Shown here piece by piece: positions 8,673-17,079 of a stretch of 64,000 nt of DNA. Under the pieces are notes generated by a model that was not told the DNA's origin, made no database searches, and was given only the letters and a program-made list of their open reading frames with translations. A program made the position numbers and the translations under genes. Within the stretch, counting starts at the first letter, position 1, and each line of letters starts with the position of its first letter. This DNA comes from Sphingomonas sp. PP-CE-3A-406 (GTDB lineage: Bacteria; Pseudomonadota; Alphaproteobacteria; Sphingomonadales; Sphingomonadaceae): assembly GCF_003688625.1 (NCBI RefSeq), contig NZ_RCWY01000002.1, forward strand, positions 1,054,001 through 1,118,000, given 5' to 3'.

Positions 8673-9232
8673 GAGCGCCTTCCGCGCCCGCTCTTGCGGC
8701 GTTGACGACCAAGCTCCGCTTATCCCGGACAAACGTGAGCACTTCGCCGCTGGTCGCCGCATTCCAAACGATGGACGTTCGCCGCCTCGCAAGTCGGGCA
8801 CACGAGCATGCGCTTGGCGTCATCGTCTTAGCCATCGCGCGCCAAGGAGAGGCCATCTGCCACGGTGCGCTCAGCGAGCTCCCGGCCAGCCGGCACTCTT
8901 GTAGAAAGCATTTCTACAAGAGTGCCGGCTGGCCGGGAGCTCGATCGTCTCGCAGGAAAAAGCATGATGATCCGCGCAACTCCCAGCCAAAGACGGCGAC
9001 CCGAACCATCGACACACTTAGCGGCCTGTTCCCAAAGGTGGGAACCGGTGAGTTTTCCGATCGCGATCGGGATGTTGGGGTTCGAGAGATCCACCTCATT
9101 GCCCAGCAAAGGCCGGCTGGTCGCCGAACTGTGCATCCCGATCCGTGCACCGTCCTTCAACATAAGTGGGGAAGGTGGCGCATCCGACGCCAAACTTACG
9201 GACGCTGCTGCCGCGTCGGATTCGCGCGATGA
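8669..9232 (+). CDS. Unknown ORF running into the long palindrome
   Basis: Coupled by ATGA to the preceding small ORF. The first 65-70 residues (beginning MRAPSAPALAALTTKLRLSR) look plausible; beyond that the frame runs through the 69-bp palindrome at 8875-8943 and then overlaps the next ORF in another frame. The original gene may have ended near the palindrome or been disrupted by it, so the 3' end is uncertain. No function recognised. Confidence 0.35.
   Translation: MRAPSAPALAALTTKLRLSRTNVSTSPLVAAFQTMDVRRLASRAHEHALGVIVLAIARQGEAICHGALSELPASRHSCRKHFYKSAGWPGARSSRRKKHDDPRNSQPKTATRTIDTLSGLFPKVGTGEFSDRDRDVGVREIHLIAQQRPAGRRTVHPDPCTVLQHKWGRWRIRRQTYGRCCRVGFAR
8875..8943. repeat. Perfect long palindrome: two 33-bp arms, 3-base centre
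   Basis: The left arm (8875-8907, starting CGAGCTCCCGGCCAGCC) is exactly complementary to the right arm (8911-8943), around GCA at 8908-8910. No mismatches occur. It is followed by GATCGTCTCGC rather than a T-run, so it is a poor intrinsic terminator. It lies within the integrase gene train, 21 bp before the next start codon. Such perfect, nearly loop-less hairpins are unstable in chromosomes unless maintained or recent. Confidence 0.9.
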
Positions 9233-9278
9233 GCGACTCCTCGCTCACTGGCGCAAGCTTCGCGAGGTGATGCAATGA
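8964..9278 (+). CDS. Unknown 104-residue protein upstream of the integrase
   Basis: ATG at 8964 with AGGAAAAAG just upstream. The N-terminus is Arg/Ser/Pro-rich; the C-terminus is charged and probably helical (DERLLAHWRKLREVMQ). Its TGA overlaps the ATG of the following ORF (ATGA at 9275-9278). The frame continues upstream through the palindrome to 8865, but the ribosome site favours 8964. No family recognised; probably an accessory gene of the element. Confidence 0.5.
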   Translation: MMIRATPSQRRRPEPSTHLAACSQRWEPVSFPIAIGMLGFERSTSLPSKGRLVAELCIPIRAPSFNISGEGGASDAKLTDAAAASDSRDERLLAHWRKLREVMQ

Positions 9279-9592
9279 CGGCCCCCTCGATCGTCAGACT
9301 CGACCAAAAGCTCGCCCGCGCTGCCGAGCTTGGAAAGGGCATCCGGCTGGAGTCCGCCGACCTCGACCTGCTCGGCAGTCTTGGCCTCTTCGACATGACG
9401 CATCGCGCCAAATCCGACTATTTGAAAGAACGAACACAATGTCGCGACGCAATCCGCCGGTCTATCAACGGGGTAAATACTGGCTCGCTCATGACGAACG
9501 AGCAGACGGAACCCTGCGGACCCCCAATTTCTATGTCTGGTGGTACGATTCCGCCACGCGACGCGAGCGCAGCTCGTCGACGGGTACGGTAG
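9275..9592 (+). CDS. Unknown protein overlapping the integrase start
   Basis: 105-residue frame coupled to the previous gene by ATGA. The first 50-55 residues (MTAPSIVRLDQKLARAAELG, then RLESADLDLLGSLGLFD) look like a real helical protein. The last third overlaps the integrase gene by 154 bp in another frame and is low complexity. The long overlap may be genuine coupling or may reflect an indel that moved the stop. Function unknown; possibly an excision or accessory factor by position. Confidence 0.45.
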   Translation: MTAPSIVRLDQKLARAAELGKGIRLESADLDLLGSLGLFDMTHRAKSDYLKERTQCRDAIRRSINGVNTGSLMTNEQTEPCGPPISMSGGTIPPRDASAARRRVR

Positions 9593-10776
9593 ACGAAGCC
9601 GCGGCGATCCTCGCACTCGACAAGCTTTATCTTGCCGACAAGGGCGAGGCCCCGGCCTTTTGCCACGCCTGCGGCCAGTCGCTGGCGCAGGCGCAGACCT
9701 ATCTGCTGACCGACGCCATCGCCGACTATAAAATCGAGTGGGGCGACACGCGTGTGTCGGCGGACACGATCGCCGGGCGCCTAGCGCACGTCGTGGGGTT
9801 CCTCGACGCCGAGCAGGCACTGGGGGCGGAAGGCCGATTTGGACACGCGACCAGCTGCGCTGCCGCCTGCTCGTCAGTCTTCGTCCACGCGTTTCGGGCT
9901 TGGTCGCGGTTGCAGCCGGTCGAATGGCGCAACGGCAAAGGCGAGGTGACGGTATCGCGTATCCGCTCGCCGGCCGCGACCGAGGCATCGATCGCGCAGC
10001 TGATCGCGGTCCTGAACCACGCCGCCAACGCCGAGCCGCCGCGCTCCGACAAGCGTCCGATCTATAAGCCCCTTCCCGCCCGCCAAGTGCAGCGCCAGCG
10101 CCGCACGCGAATCGGCGTTGAGGAACTGGCGAAGATGTTCGCCTACGCGGCGGAACCCGATCGCCAGCGCGGCTCGCTCCACGCATTCCTTGTCGCCTCA
10201 GTCTGCACGATCGCGCGACCGGGCGCAGTGGTGGAGATTAGCGTTGTCCCCGAACGCCAGCAATGGTGGCCCGGCGCGCCAACGATCGACCTGAACCCGC
10301 AGGGTCGGACGCAGAACAAAAAGCATCGGGCGCTGCTACCTGTACTCCCGCTGCTCGATCGCTGGCTGCGCGCCGAATACGCGACGTACATGGCACTCAA
10401 GTCTGTCGAGCGTTCGGGCCGCGGCTGGCTGGTGAACTATCACGGCCGCCCCGTGCAGGATGTGGACCGCGCTTGGGACACGATGCTGACGAAGCTCGAC
10501 ATGCCCAACGGCCGCGAGTGGCGCCCCTACGTTCTGCGCCACAGCCTGGCGACGCTCGTTCGCAACCGCGGCGCCGAGAAATGGGATCTGGAGGGCTTCA
10601 TGGGCCACCGCGCCGGCAGCCAGACCGAGGTCTACGCGATCGGCGAGTTCCCCAGCGTCGTACGCGCTCTGGAGAGCATCATTTCGGAGATCGAAACGCT
10701 CGCGCCGGGTGCAATGCACCGGAACCGTACCGGAGCCGAAAAATCCTCGATTACGCGGGAAGATCTTAAAATGTGA
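9439..10776 (+). CDS. Tyrosine recombinase (phage-type integrase)
   Basis: Site-specific recombinase of 445 residues. Catalytic pattern: first Arg in VCTIARPGAVVEI, a Lys-bearing beta-hairpin (NKKHRALLPV), the box YVLRHSLATLVRNRG containing H-x-x-R-like residues, and the region GHRAGSQTEVYA with the likely nucleophilic Tyr. The N-terminal part holds a CHACG pair and an arm-binding/core-binding region. It ends 21 bp from the 3' end of tRNA-Thr, the classical place for an element that inserts into a tRNA gene. No second attachment site was seen in the window. Confidence 0.88.
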   Translation: MSRRNPPVYQRGKYWLAHDERADGTLRTPNFYVWWYDSATRRERSSSTGTVDEAAAILALDKLYLADKGEAPAFCHACGQSLAQAQTYLLTDAIADYKIEWGDTRVSADTIAGRLAHVVGFLDAEQALGAEGRFGHATSCAAACSSVFVHAFRAWSRLQPVEWRNGKGEVTVSRIRSPAATEASIAQLIAVLNHAANAEPPRSDKRPIYKPLPARQVQRQRRTRIGVEELAKMFAYAAEPDRQRGSLHAFLVASVCTIARPGAVVEISVVPERQQWWPGAPTIDLNPQGRTQNKKHRALLPVLPLLDRWLRAEYATYMALKSVERSGRGWLVNYHGRPVQDVDRAWDTMLTKLDMPNGREWRPYVLRHSLATLVRNRGAEKWDLEGFMGHRAGSQTEVYAIGEFPSVVRALESIISEIETLAPGAMHRNRTGAEKSSITREDLKM

Positions 10777-10797
10777 GCAATTTCAACATGTTGTCGA

Positions 10798-10873
10798 TGG
10801 TGCCGCTTACAGGACTCGAACCTGTGACCCCCGCATTACGAATGCGATGCTCTACCAGCTGAGCTAAAGCGGC
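10798..10873 (-). tRNA. tRNA-Thr (anticodon CGT)
   Basis: 76 bases including encoded CCA. The acceptor stem GCCGCTT/AAGCGGC, D-loop TAGCTCAGCTGGTAGA, anticodon loop TTCGTAA and T-arm GGTTCGAGTCC are all canonical. It reads ACG threonine codons. Its 3' end faces the integrase gene, and so is the likely insertion point of the adjacent element. Confidence 0.97.
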
Positions 10874-11007
10874 CCGACAACGGACGTATCCGGTCGAGGT
10901 CGCGGCGAATACCAAGGGATTTGCGGGCTGACAAGCGGTTTGCGTCTTTACCGGGCGTTTACCAAACGGCGTGCAAGAGCGTGACTGAAAAACGGGGGCC
11001 CTTGGGC

Positions 11008-12234
11008 ATGGATACGGTACGCGGCCTGGACAACGAACGCAGCGACGGTCCAGATGGTCCGGTCGCTCGCGGAGGATATGATGCAGTGAGTTCGGGGAGT
11101 TCGGGTTTCGGGAATTCGGGTTCTGGGGGTTCCGATTTCGGGAGTTCCGATTTCGACGGCACGAACCGCGGGACGCCCAGCGATGCGCGTCACCCGACCG
11201 ACGCTGGCGTCAACGACGTGATGTTCGATCTCGGCGGCGACGAGCGGCGGATGCACGTGCGCGCGTACAACCACTGGGTGTCGCTGCTGAAGGACCGCCC
11301 CTACCCGTCGATCGCGGATCTCGAACCCGAGACGATCACCGATTTCGGCCCGCACAGCGTGCTGCTCGATTTCAGTCGCGGAATGGGCGACCCTAGGATC
11401 GCGTATCTCGGGCGTGCGCTACGCGAGGAATGCGGGCTCGAGGGGCCGATCGCGACGATCGCCGACGTGCCGAGCCGCTCGCTGCTATCGCGGCTGACCG
11501 ACCATTATCTCCAGATCATCGCCAATCGCGCGCCGATCGGTTTCGAGGCGGAATTCGTCAGCAGCCGGGGGCGGACGACCTTGTACCGCGGCATCCTGAT
11601 GCCGTTCGCATCGGGCGGGGTGACGATCGACTTCATCTACGGCGTGATCAATTGGAAGGAACTCGCGGACGCCGATCTGCAGGCGGCGCTGTCGGCCGAA
11701 CTGGATGCGGCGGTTCAGGGCACGCCACGGGTCTCGGGTGCGGCCGCGCAGGTCTGGGCCGATGGTCCGAGCGGCGGGTTCGATATCATGCCGGCCGAGC
11801 CGACGCCCGTTCCGGCGCTTGTCCTGGATGATCCCTTGCCGGCCGAGTATGTGCTGGCCGGTCCGCTCGGCGAGCAACTGGCGATGGCGCGCGAGAGTGC
11901 GGCGCAGGTGCGGGCTGCCGAAGCGCGCAGTCGTGCGGCGCTGCACCGGACGCTGGGTCGGGCGCATGATCTCGCGGTGTCGACCGAGCACGACGAGGGC
12001 GATTTCGCCACGCTGTTCGCCGCCGCCTGCCTGCCTGGCCAGACGGACGTCATGATGCAGATCGTCACGCTGGTCTTCGGCGTCAATTTCGAGGCGACCC
12101 GGCTGGCGACGTTCGCGGCGGTGCTGCGCCACGCGCAACGGCATCAGGTACCCGCAGGAGGTTTTGCAAGCTTTCTCGGCGGTTTCGAGGGCGATCTGGT
12201 CGCGATCGCAGCCGCCGAACACGCCGCATCTTAG
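11008..12234 (+). CDS. PAS-domain protein with Gly/Ser/Phe-rich N-terminal linker
   Basis: 408-residue soluble protein. Residues about 75-215 match the alphaproteobacterial PAS_5-type domain (RAYNHWVSLLKDRPYPSIAD, later FEAEFVSSRGRTTLYRGILM). The C-terminal half is helical with no enzymatic motif. The N-terminus carries a low-complexity run of SSGF/GNSG/GSDFG units built from near-repeats of TTCGGG at DNA level. Starts: ATG 11008 or GTG 10981. It precedes NAD-glutamate dehydrogenase by 76 bp. Probably a sensor or regulator; no output domain is evident. Confidence 0.7.
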   Translation: MDTVRGLDNERSDGPDGPVARGGYDAVSSGSSGFGNSGSGGSDFGSSDFDGTNRGTPSDARHPTDAGVNDVMFDLGGDERRMHVRAYNHWVSLLKDRPYPSIADLEPETITDFGPHSVLLDFSRGMGDPRIAYLGRALREECGLEGPIATIADVPSRSLLSRLTDHYLQIIANRAPIGFEAEFVSSRGRTTLYRGILMPFASGGVTIDFIYGVINWKELADADLQAALSAELDAAVQGTPRVSGAAAQVWADGPSGGFDIMPAEPTPVPALVLDDPLPAEYVLAGPLGEQLAMARESAAQVRAAEARSRAALHRTLGRAHDLAVSTEHDEGDFATLFAAACLPGQTDVMMQIVTLVFGVNFEATRLATFAAVLRHAQRHQVPAGGFASFLGGFEGDLVAIAAAEHAAS

Positions 12235-12310
12235 GTGCGCCGCAGCATTCGCCTTCGCACCTGCCACAAGGGTTGAGATAGGCGGATAGCGGGCGCATAG
12301 GCCCTGATCT

Positions 12311-15300
12311 ATGGCGAACCAATCGTTGAACACGCTCACCGAAACCCTCGCGGGCCGGTTGACCGAACGGGCCCTTCCGGGCGAACTGAGGGACTTCGGG
12401 GCGAGCGAGGTCGCGCAGGCTGCGGCGTTCGTCGCCGCGACCGCCGCGCACCGCGACGACGGTGCGCCGGCGATCGCGATCGAGCCGATCAGCGCGGACG
12501 ACACGCGGCGGCGGATGCGGCTTGCGATCGTCAACGACGACATGCCGTTCCTGGTCGATTCGATCGCTGCGGCGATCGGCGCGCAGGACATCGCGGTCGA
12601 TCGAATCATCCACCCCGTCGTCCGCACGACACGCGCGCCCGATGGCACGCTGCACGCCATCGACGCCGATGGGCAAGGCGCTGGCCGCCCCGAATCGATG
12701 ATCTATCTGGAGATGGAGCGCGCCGATGCGCGTGACCGTCGCGGGCTGATCGAGGATCTGACCGCCGTATTGGCCGACGTCCGTGCGGCGGTGACCGACT
12801 GGCGTGCGATGCAAGCCGCGCTCGACGACGATATCGCCAAGCTGCCCGAGGGCGAAGGCGCGGCGCTGTTGCAGTGGTTCCTGGGCGGCCATCTGACGTT
12901 GCTCGGGCACCAGATCTGGCATCGTGACGGGAGTGGCCACGCCGCGCTGGGTATTGCGCGCAACGAACACCGCGTGCCGATCCTCGCCGAAGCCTCGCGC
13001 GCACTGGCGATTGAATGGTTCGAGGCAGGCAACGACGCGCCGTTGTTGCTGAAGTCGAACTTGATTTCGACCGTCCACCGCGCCGTGCCGCTCGACCTCG
13101 TCGTCGTGCCGGTGATGGAAGGCGCGACCGTCGCCGGGCTGTCGATCTACAGCGGGCTGTGGACCAGCGCCGCGCTGGCCGCGATGCCGCGCGACGTGCC
13201 GGTATTGCGCACGCGTCTTGCCGCAATGAAGGCGAAGTTCGGGTTCGATCCGCGTGGTCATGCCGGTAAGGCGCTGACGCATGCGTTCACCGCATTGCCG
13301 CACGACCTCGTGATTGCGTTCGCGCCCGATGCGCTAGAGGATCTGGCGCTAACCGCGATGAGCCTCGCGGATCGGCCGCGGCCCGCGCTGGTGCTCGTCG
13401 AATCGGCGCTCGGGCGTCATTTGTTCGGGTTCGTCTGGCTGCCGCGCGACGACGTCACCACCAGCCGCCGCGTCGCGATCGGCGACATGCTGGCCGAAGC
13501 GGCGAATGCGAGCGTGCTCAACTGGTCGATCGCGCTGGAGGACGGCGAGGTCGCGATGATCCGCTACACGCTCGATCTGCGCGGCGATGGTCGGATGCCC
13601 GACGTCGCCCCGCTCGCGCTGCGGTTGCAGCGGATGGTGCGCGGTTGGGTGTCGGACGTCGAGGCGGCACTGGTTGAGACGTTGCCACCGCCGCGTGCGG
13701 CGCGTCTTGCGCTCAAATGGGCGGCGGCGTTCCCGCAGAACTACCGCAACCTCAGCACGCCCGCCGAGGCCGCCGAGGATATCCAGCGCATCGCCGCGCT
13801 CGGCGATGCGGATGCGCGTGGCGTGCGTCTCGTACCGGGTGAAGCCGGCGCCGATCCGCAGTTGAAGATCTACAAGCTCGGCGGTGCGTTGCCGTTGTCG
13901 GACGCGGTCCCGGTGCTGGAGAATTTCGGCTTCCGCGTGATCGGCGAGCTGCCGACGCGGTTGCGCGATGACAGCGTGCCGTTCGTGCATGATTTCGTGC
14001 TGGAGGCGAACGACGCGGCGCAGCAGAGCGACGCGCCCGTGCTCGAAGGCGCGATCGCGGCGGTGCTCGAAGGCGCGGCCGAGAACGATGCGTTCAACCG
14101 GCTGATCGTCGAACTCGGGATGCGTCCCGAGGCGATCGTGCTGTTCCGTGCGTGGTTCCGGTATCTGCGTCAGGCGGGGCTGCCGTACGGGCTGACCACC
14201 GTGGTCGACGCGCTGCGGCGTGCGCCGAAGGTTGCGGCCGCTCTGATCGCGCGGTTCACCGCGGTCCATCATCCGGAGCACCCGGGCAACGCGATCAAGG
14301 CGGACCAGGCAATCGAAGCCGGGCTCGACGCAGTCACGGCGATCGACGACGACCGTATTCTGCGCGCGTATCGCAATCTGATCGCGGCAACGCTACGCAC
14401 CAACGCGTTCACGCCGGCCGCGTCGGAAGCGCTCGCGTTCAAGCTCGACAGCCATCTGATTCCGGGCCTCCCCGCGCCCGTGCCGTGGCGCGAAGTCTGG
14501 GTGTATTCGCCCCGCGTCGAAGGCATCCATCTGCGGGCCGGCCCGGTCGCACGCGGCGGCCTGCGCTGGTCCGACCGTCGCGACGACTTCCGCACCGAGA
14601 TCCTCGGGCTGATGAAGGCGCAGCGCGTCAAGAACGCCGTCATCGTGCCGACCGGCGCGAAGGGTGGCTTCTATCCCAAGCAACTCCCTGCCCCGTCGAA
14701 CCGCGACGCGTGGTTGGCCGAAGGCACCGAGAGCTACCGGATCTTCATCCGCACCTTGCTGTCGATCACCGACAACATCGTCGAGGGCAAGGTCGTCCAT
14801 CCGGACGGCGTGACGATCCTCGACGGCGAGGATCCGTATTTCGTCGTCGCCGCCGACAAGGGCACCGCAACGTTCAGCGACGTGGCGAACGCGCTCGCGC
14901 TCGAACGCGGCTATTGGCTCGGCGACGCGTTCGCCTCCGGTGGCTCGGTCGGGTACGATCACAAGGCGATGGGGATCACCGCCAAGGGCGCATGGCTGAG
15001 CGTCCAGCGGCACTTCGCCGAACGCGGGCTCGACGTGCAGAGCGAGAGCATCACCGTTGTCGGCTGCGGCGACATGTCGGGCGACGTGTTCGGCAACGGC
15101 ATGCTGTTGTCGAAGACGCTGAAGGTCATCGCGGCGTTCGATCACCGCCACATCTTCCTCGATCCCGATCCTGATCCGGCGACCAGCTGGGAAGAGCGCA
15201 ACCGGATGTTCGCGCTGCCGCGGTCGAGCTGGGCGGACTACGACGCCAGCCTGATCTCGAAGGGCGGCGGCGTGTTCGCGCGCACCGACAAGGTCATCAA

Positions 15301-16927
15301 GCTGTCGCCTGAGGTGCAGGCTGCACTCGGTGTGACCGCGAGCGAGATGGAGCCGGGTGCGCTGATCTCGGCGATCCTCAAGGCGCCGGCCGACCTGCTC
15401 TGGTTCGGCGGCATCGGCACCTATGTGAAGGCGGCATCGGAAGCGAACGTCGCGGTCGGCGATCCGGCCAACGACCGGTTGCGCGTCAACGCCGAGGACC
15501 TGCGCGTGATCGCGATCGGCGAAGGCGCGAATTTGGGCGTCACGCAGGCGGCGCGTATCGCGTTCTCGGCACGCGGGGGTCGGATCAATACCGACTTCAT
15601 CGACAATTCGGCGGGCGTCGACTGCTCGGATAACGAGGTCAACATCAAGATCGCGCTCAACCGCGAGATGATCGAGGGGCGGTTGGAGTACGAGGACCGC
15701 AACACGCTGCTCGCCAGCATGACCGACGACGTCGCGCATCTGGTGCTGGAGGACAACCGCCTCCAGACGCTGGCGCTGTCGATCGCCGAGGCGGATGGCG
15801 CGGTCGCGATGCCGAGCTATGTCCGCGTGATCGAGATCTTCGAGGGCACCGGGCGGCTCGATCGTGCGGTCGAGGGGCTGGCGTCGAACGACATCCTGCT
15901 GCGTCGCGGCCAGGATGGTCTGGGGCTCACGCGGCCCGAGCTGGCGGTACTGCTCGCGACCGCCAAGCTCGGGTTGCAGGATGCGATCGAGCATGGCGAT
16001 ATCGCCAAGGACGATGCGCTTAAGCCCGACCTGCACGCTGCCTTCCCCGCAGCGATGCGCGCGCGGTTCGAGACGGCGATCGACGAGCATCGGCTGCGGC
16101 CCGAGATCGTCGCGACCAAGCTCGCCAATCGGATCGTCAACCGCCTTGGCATCCTCTACCCGTTCGAGCTGGCGGAAGAGGAAGGCGCGGCGATGGGCGA
16201 TATCGCGGCGATGTTCGTTGTCGCCGAGCGCCTGTTCGACCTGCCGGCCTTGTGGGCGGAGATCGAGACCGCGGTGATGCCCGAGGCGGCGCGAATTGCG
16301 CTGTTCGACGAGGTGGCCGTCGCGACCCGCTCGCAGATCGCCGACCTGTTGCGCGTGTCTGCACCGGGCGCCGTGCCCGGCGACGTACTAGCGCGGCTGG
16401 CGAAGGGGATCACGCAGCTAGACAGCCAGACCGCGGCGTTGCTGCTCGAAGAGGCGAGCGCGCAGAGCAGCCGCATCGCGGGGCAGCTCGAAGCGGTCGG
16501 TGCGCCGGGCGATCTGGTGCGCAAGGTAGTCCGCCTGTTCGAGATGGACGGCGCGGTCGGTCTGGCCGATCTCGGCGAACGGATGACGCTCGACGAAGCG
16601 GTCCTCACGCGCGCGTTCACGCATCTGGGGCAGGCGCTCGGGCTCGACTGGGCGCAGGCGAACGCCGCGCGGATCAGCCCGACCGATCCGTGGGAGCGCC
16701 TGCTGATCGCCGGCCTCGCACGAGATTTCCAGCAGCTACGGCTCGAATTCCTCGCCCGCCGCGGCGCGCAGGATCCGCAGGGTGCGGTGGACCAATGGCT
16801 AACCGCGAACGCAACACGCGTGGCGCAGTTCAAGGCGGTAATCGATCGCGCGCGCCATGCGGCGGTGCCGAATGCGGCGATGCTCGCGCAGATCGCCGGA
16901 CAGGCACGGGTGCTGCTGGGACGCTAA
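12311..16927 (+). CDS. NAD-specific glutamate dehydrogenase, large (type 180-kDa) family
   Basis: Oxidative deamination of L-glutamate to 2-oxoglutarate and ammonium with NAD+, a catabolic cytoplasmic enzyme. At 1538 residues it is in the expected range for the family (about 1500-1650). The N-terminal third is the ACT-like regulatory part; the catalytic core contains GGLRWSDRRDDFRTEILGLM, PTGAKGGFYPKQLP and the NAD-binding stretch VVGCGDMSGDVFGNGML; a long helical C-terminal domain follows. The frame is intact. Convergent with the PepSY gene, with a twin-hairpin repeat between. Confidence 0.96.
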   Translation: MANQSLNTLTETLAGRLTERALPGELRDFGASEVAQAAAFVAATAAHRDDGAPAIAIEPISADDTRRRMRLAIVNDDMPFLVDSIAAAIGAQDIAVDRIIHPVVRTTRAPDGTLHAIDADGQGAGRPESMIYLEMERADARDRRGLIEDLTAVLADVRAAVTDWRAMQAALDDDIAKLPEGEGAALLQWFLGGHLTLLGHQIWHRDGSGHAALGIARNEHRVPILAEASRALAIEWFEAGNDAPLLLKSNLISTVHRAVPLDLVVVPVMEGATVAGLSIYSGLWTSAALAAMPRDVPVLRTRLAAMKAKFGFDPRGHAGKALTHAFTALPHDLVIAFAPDALEDLALTAMSLADRPRPALVLVESALGRHLFGFVWLPRDDVTTSRRVAIGDMLAEAANASVLNWSIALEDGEVAMIRYTLDLRGDGRMPDVAPLALRLQRMVRGWVSDVEAALVETLPPPRAARLALKWAAAFPQNYRNLSTPAEAAEDIQRIAALGDADARGVRLVPGEAGADPQLKIYKLGGALPLSDAVPVLENFGFRVIGELPTRLRDDSVPFVHDFVLEANDAAQQSDAPVLEGAIAAVLEGAAENDAFNRLIVELGMRPEAIVLFRAWFRYLRQAGLPYGLTTVVDALRRAPKVAAALIARFTAVHHPEHPGNAIKADQAIEAGLDAVTAIDDDRILRAYRNLIAATLRTNAFTPAASEALAFKLDSHLIPGLPAPVPWREVWVYSPRVEGIHLRAGPVARGGLRWSDRRDDFRTEILGLMKAQRVKNAVIVPTGAKGGFYPKQLPAPSNRDAWLAEGTESYRIFIRTLLSITDNIVEGKVVHPDGVTILDGEDPYFVVAADKGTATFSDVANALALERGYWLGDAFASGGSVGYDHKAMGITAKGAWLSVQRHFAERGLDVQSESITVVGCGDMSGDVFGNGMLLSKTLKVIAAFDHRHIFLDPDPDPATSWEERNRMFALPRSSWADYDASLISKGGGVFARTDKVIKLSPEVQAALGVTASEMEPGALISAILKAPADLLWFGGIGTYVKAASEANVAVGDPANDRLRVNAEDLRVIAIGEGANLGVTQAARIAFSARGGRINTDFIDNSAGVDCSDNEVNIKIALNREMIEGRLEYEDRNTLLASMTDDVAHLVLEDNRLQTLALSIAEADGAVAMPSYVRVIEIFEGTGRLDRAVEGLASNDILLRRGQDGLGLTRPELAVLLATAKLGLQDAIEHGDIAKDDALKPDLHAAFPAAMRARFETAIDEHRLRPEIVATKLANRIVNRLGILYPFELAEEEGAAMGDIAAMFVVAERLFDLPALWAEIETAVMPEAARIALFDEVAVATRSQIADLLRVSAPGAVPGDVLARLAKGITQLDSQTAALLLEEASAQSSRIAGQLEAVGAPGDLVRKVVRLFEMDGAVGLADLGERMTLDEAVLTRAFTHLGQALGLDWAQANAARISPTDPWERLLIAGLARDFQQLRLEFLARRGAQDPQGAVDQWLTANATRVAQFKAVIDRARHAAVPNAAMLAQIAGQARVLLGR

Positions 16928-16929
16928 CT

Positions 16930-17078
16930 TACCCCTCTCCCCTGCGGGGAGAGGGAGGGGCCCGCGCGCGTTTGCGTGTGGGAGGGTGAGGGGCGTGAGG
17001 CTCGGGACCTGGATCCCAACAGCCCCTCACCCTTCCGTCGCAAGAGCTCCTCCTTCCCTCTCCCCGGAGGGGCGAGGG
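16930..17078. repeat. Twin-hairpin (REPIN-like) intergenic repeat
   Basis: Two C/G-rich hairpins in inverted orientation: CCCTCTCCCCTGCGGGGAGA at the left end and CCCTCTCCCCGGAGGGGCGA at the right, separated by about 100 bp. It lies between the converging dehydrogenase and PepSY genes and may also end transcription from both sides. Related elements occur at 29309, 30793, 31777, 34474 and 36551. Confidence 0.75.
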
Positions 17079-17079
17079 A

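Noticed and set aside
8828..9193. Minus-strand frame of 121 residues across the long palindrome
   Set aside because: The palindrome codes a similar peptide on both strands, so openness is not evidence; plus-strand ORFs have ribosome sites and ATGA couplings.
7483..10797. Second attachment site (copy of the tRNA-Thr 3' end)
   Set aside because: I looked for the T-arm and acceptor sequence to the left and did not find it; the left boundary of the element is unknown.
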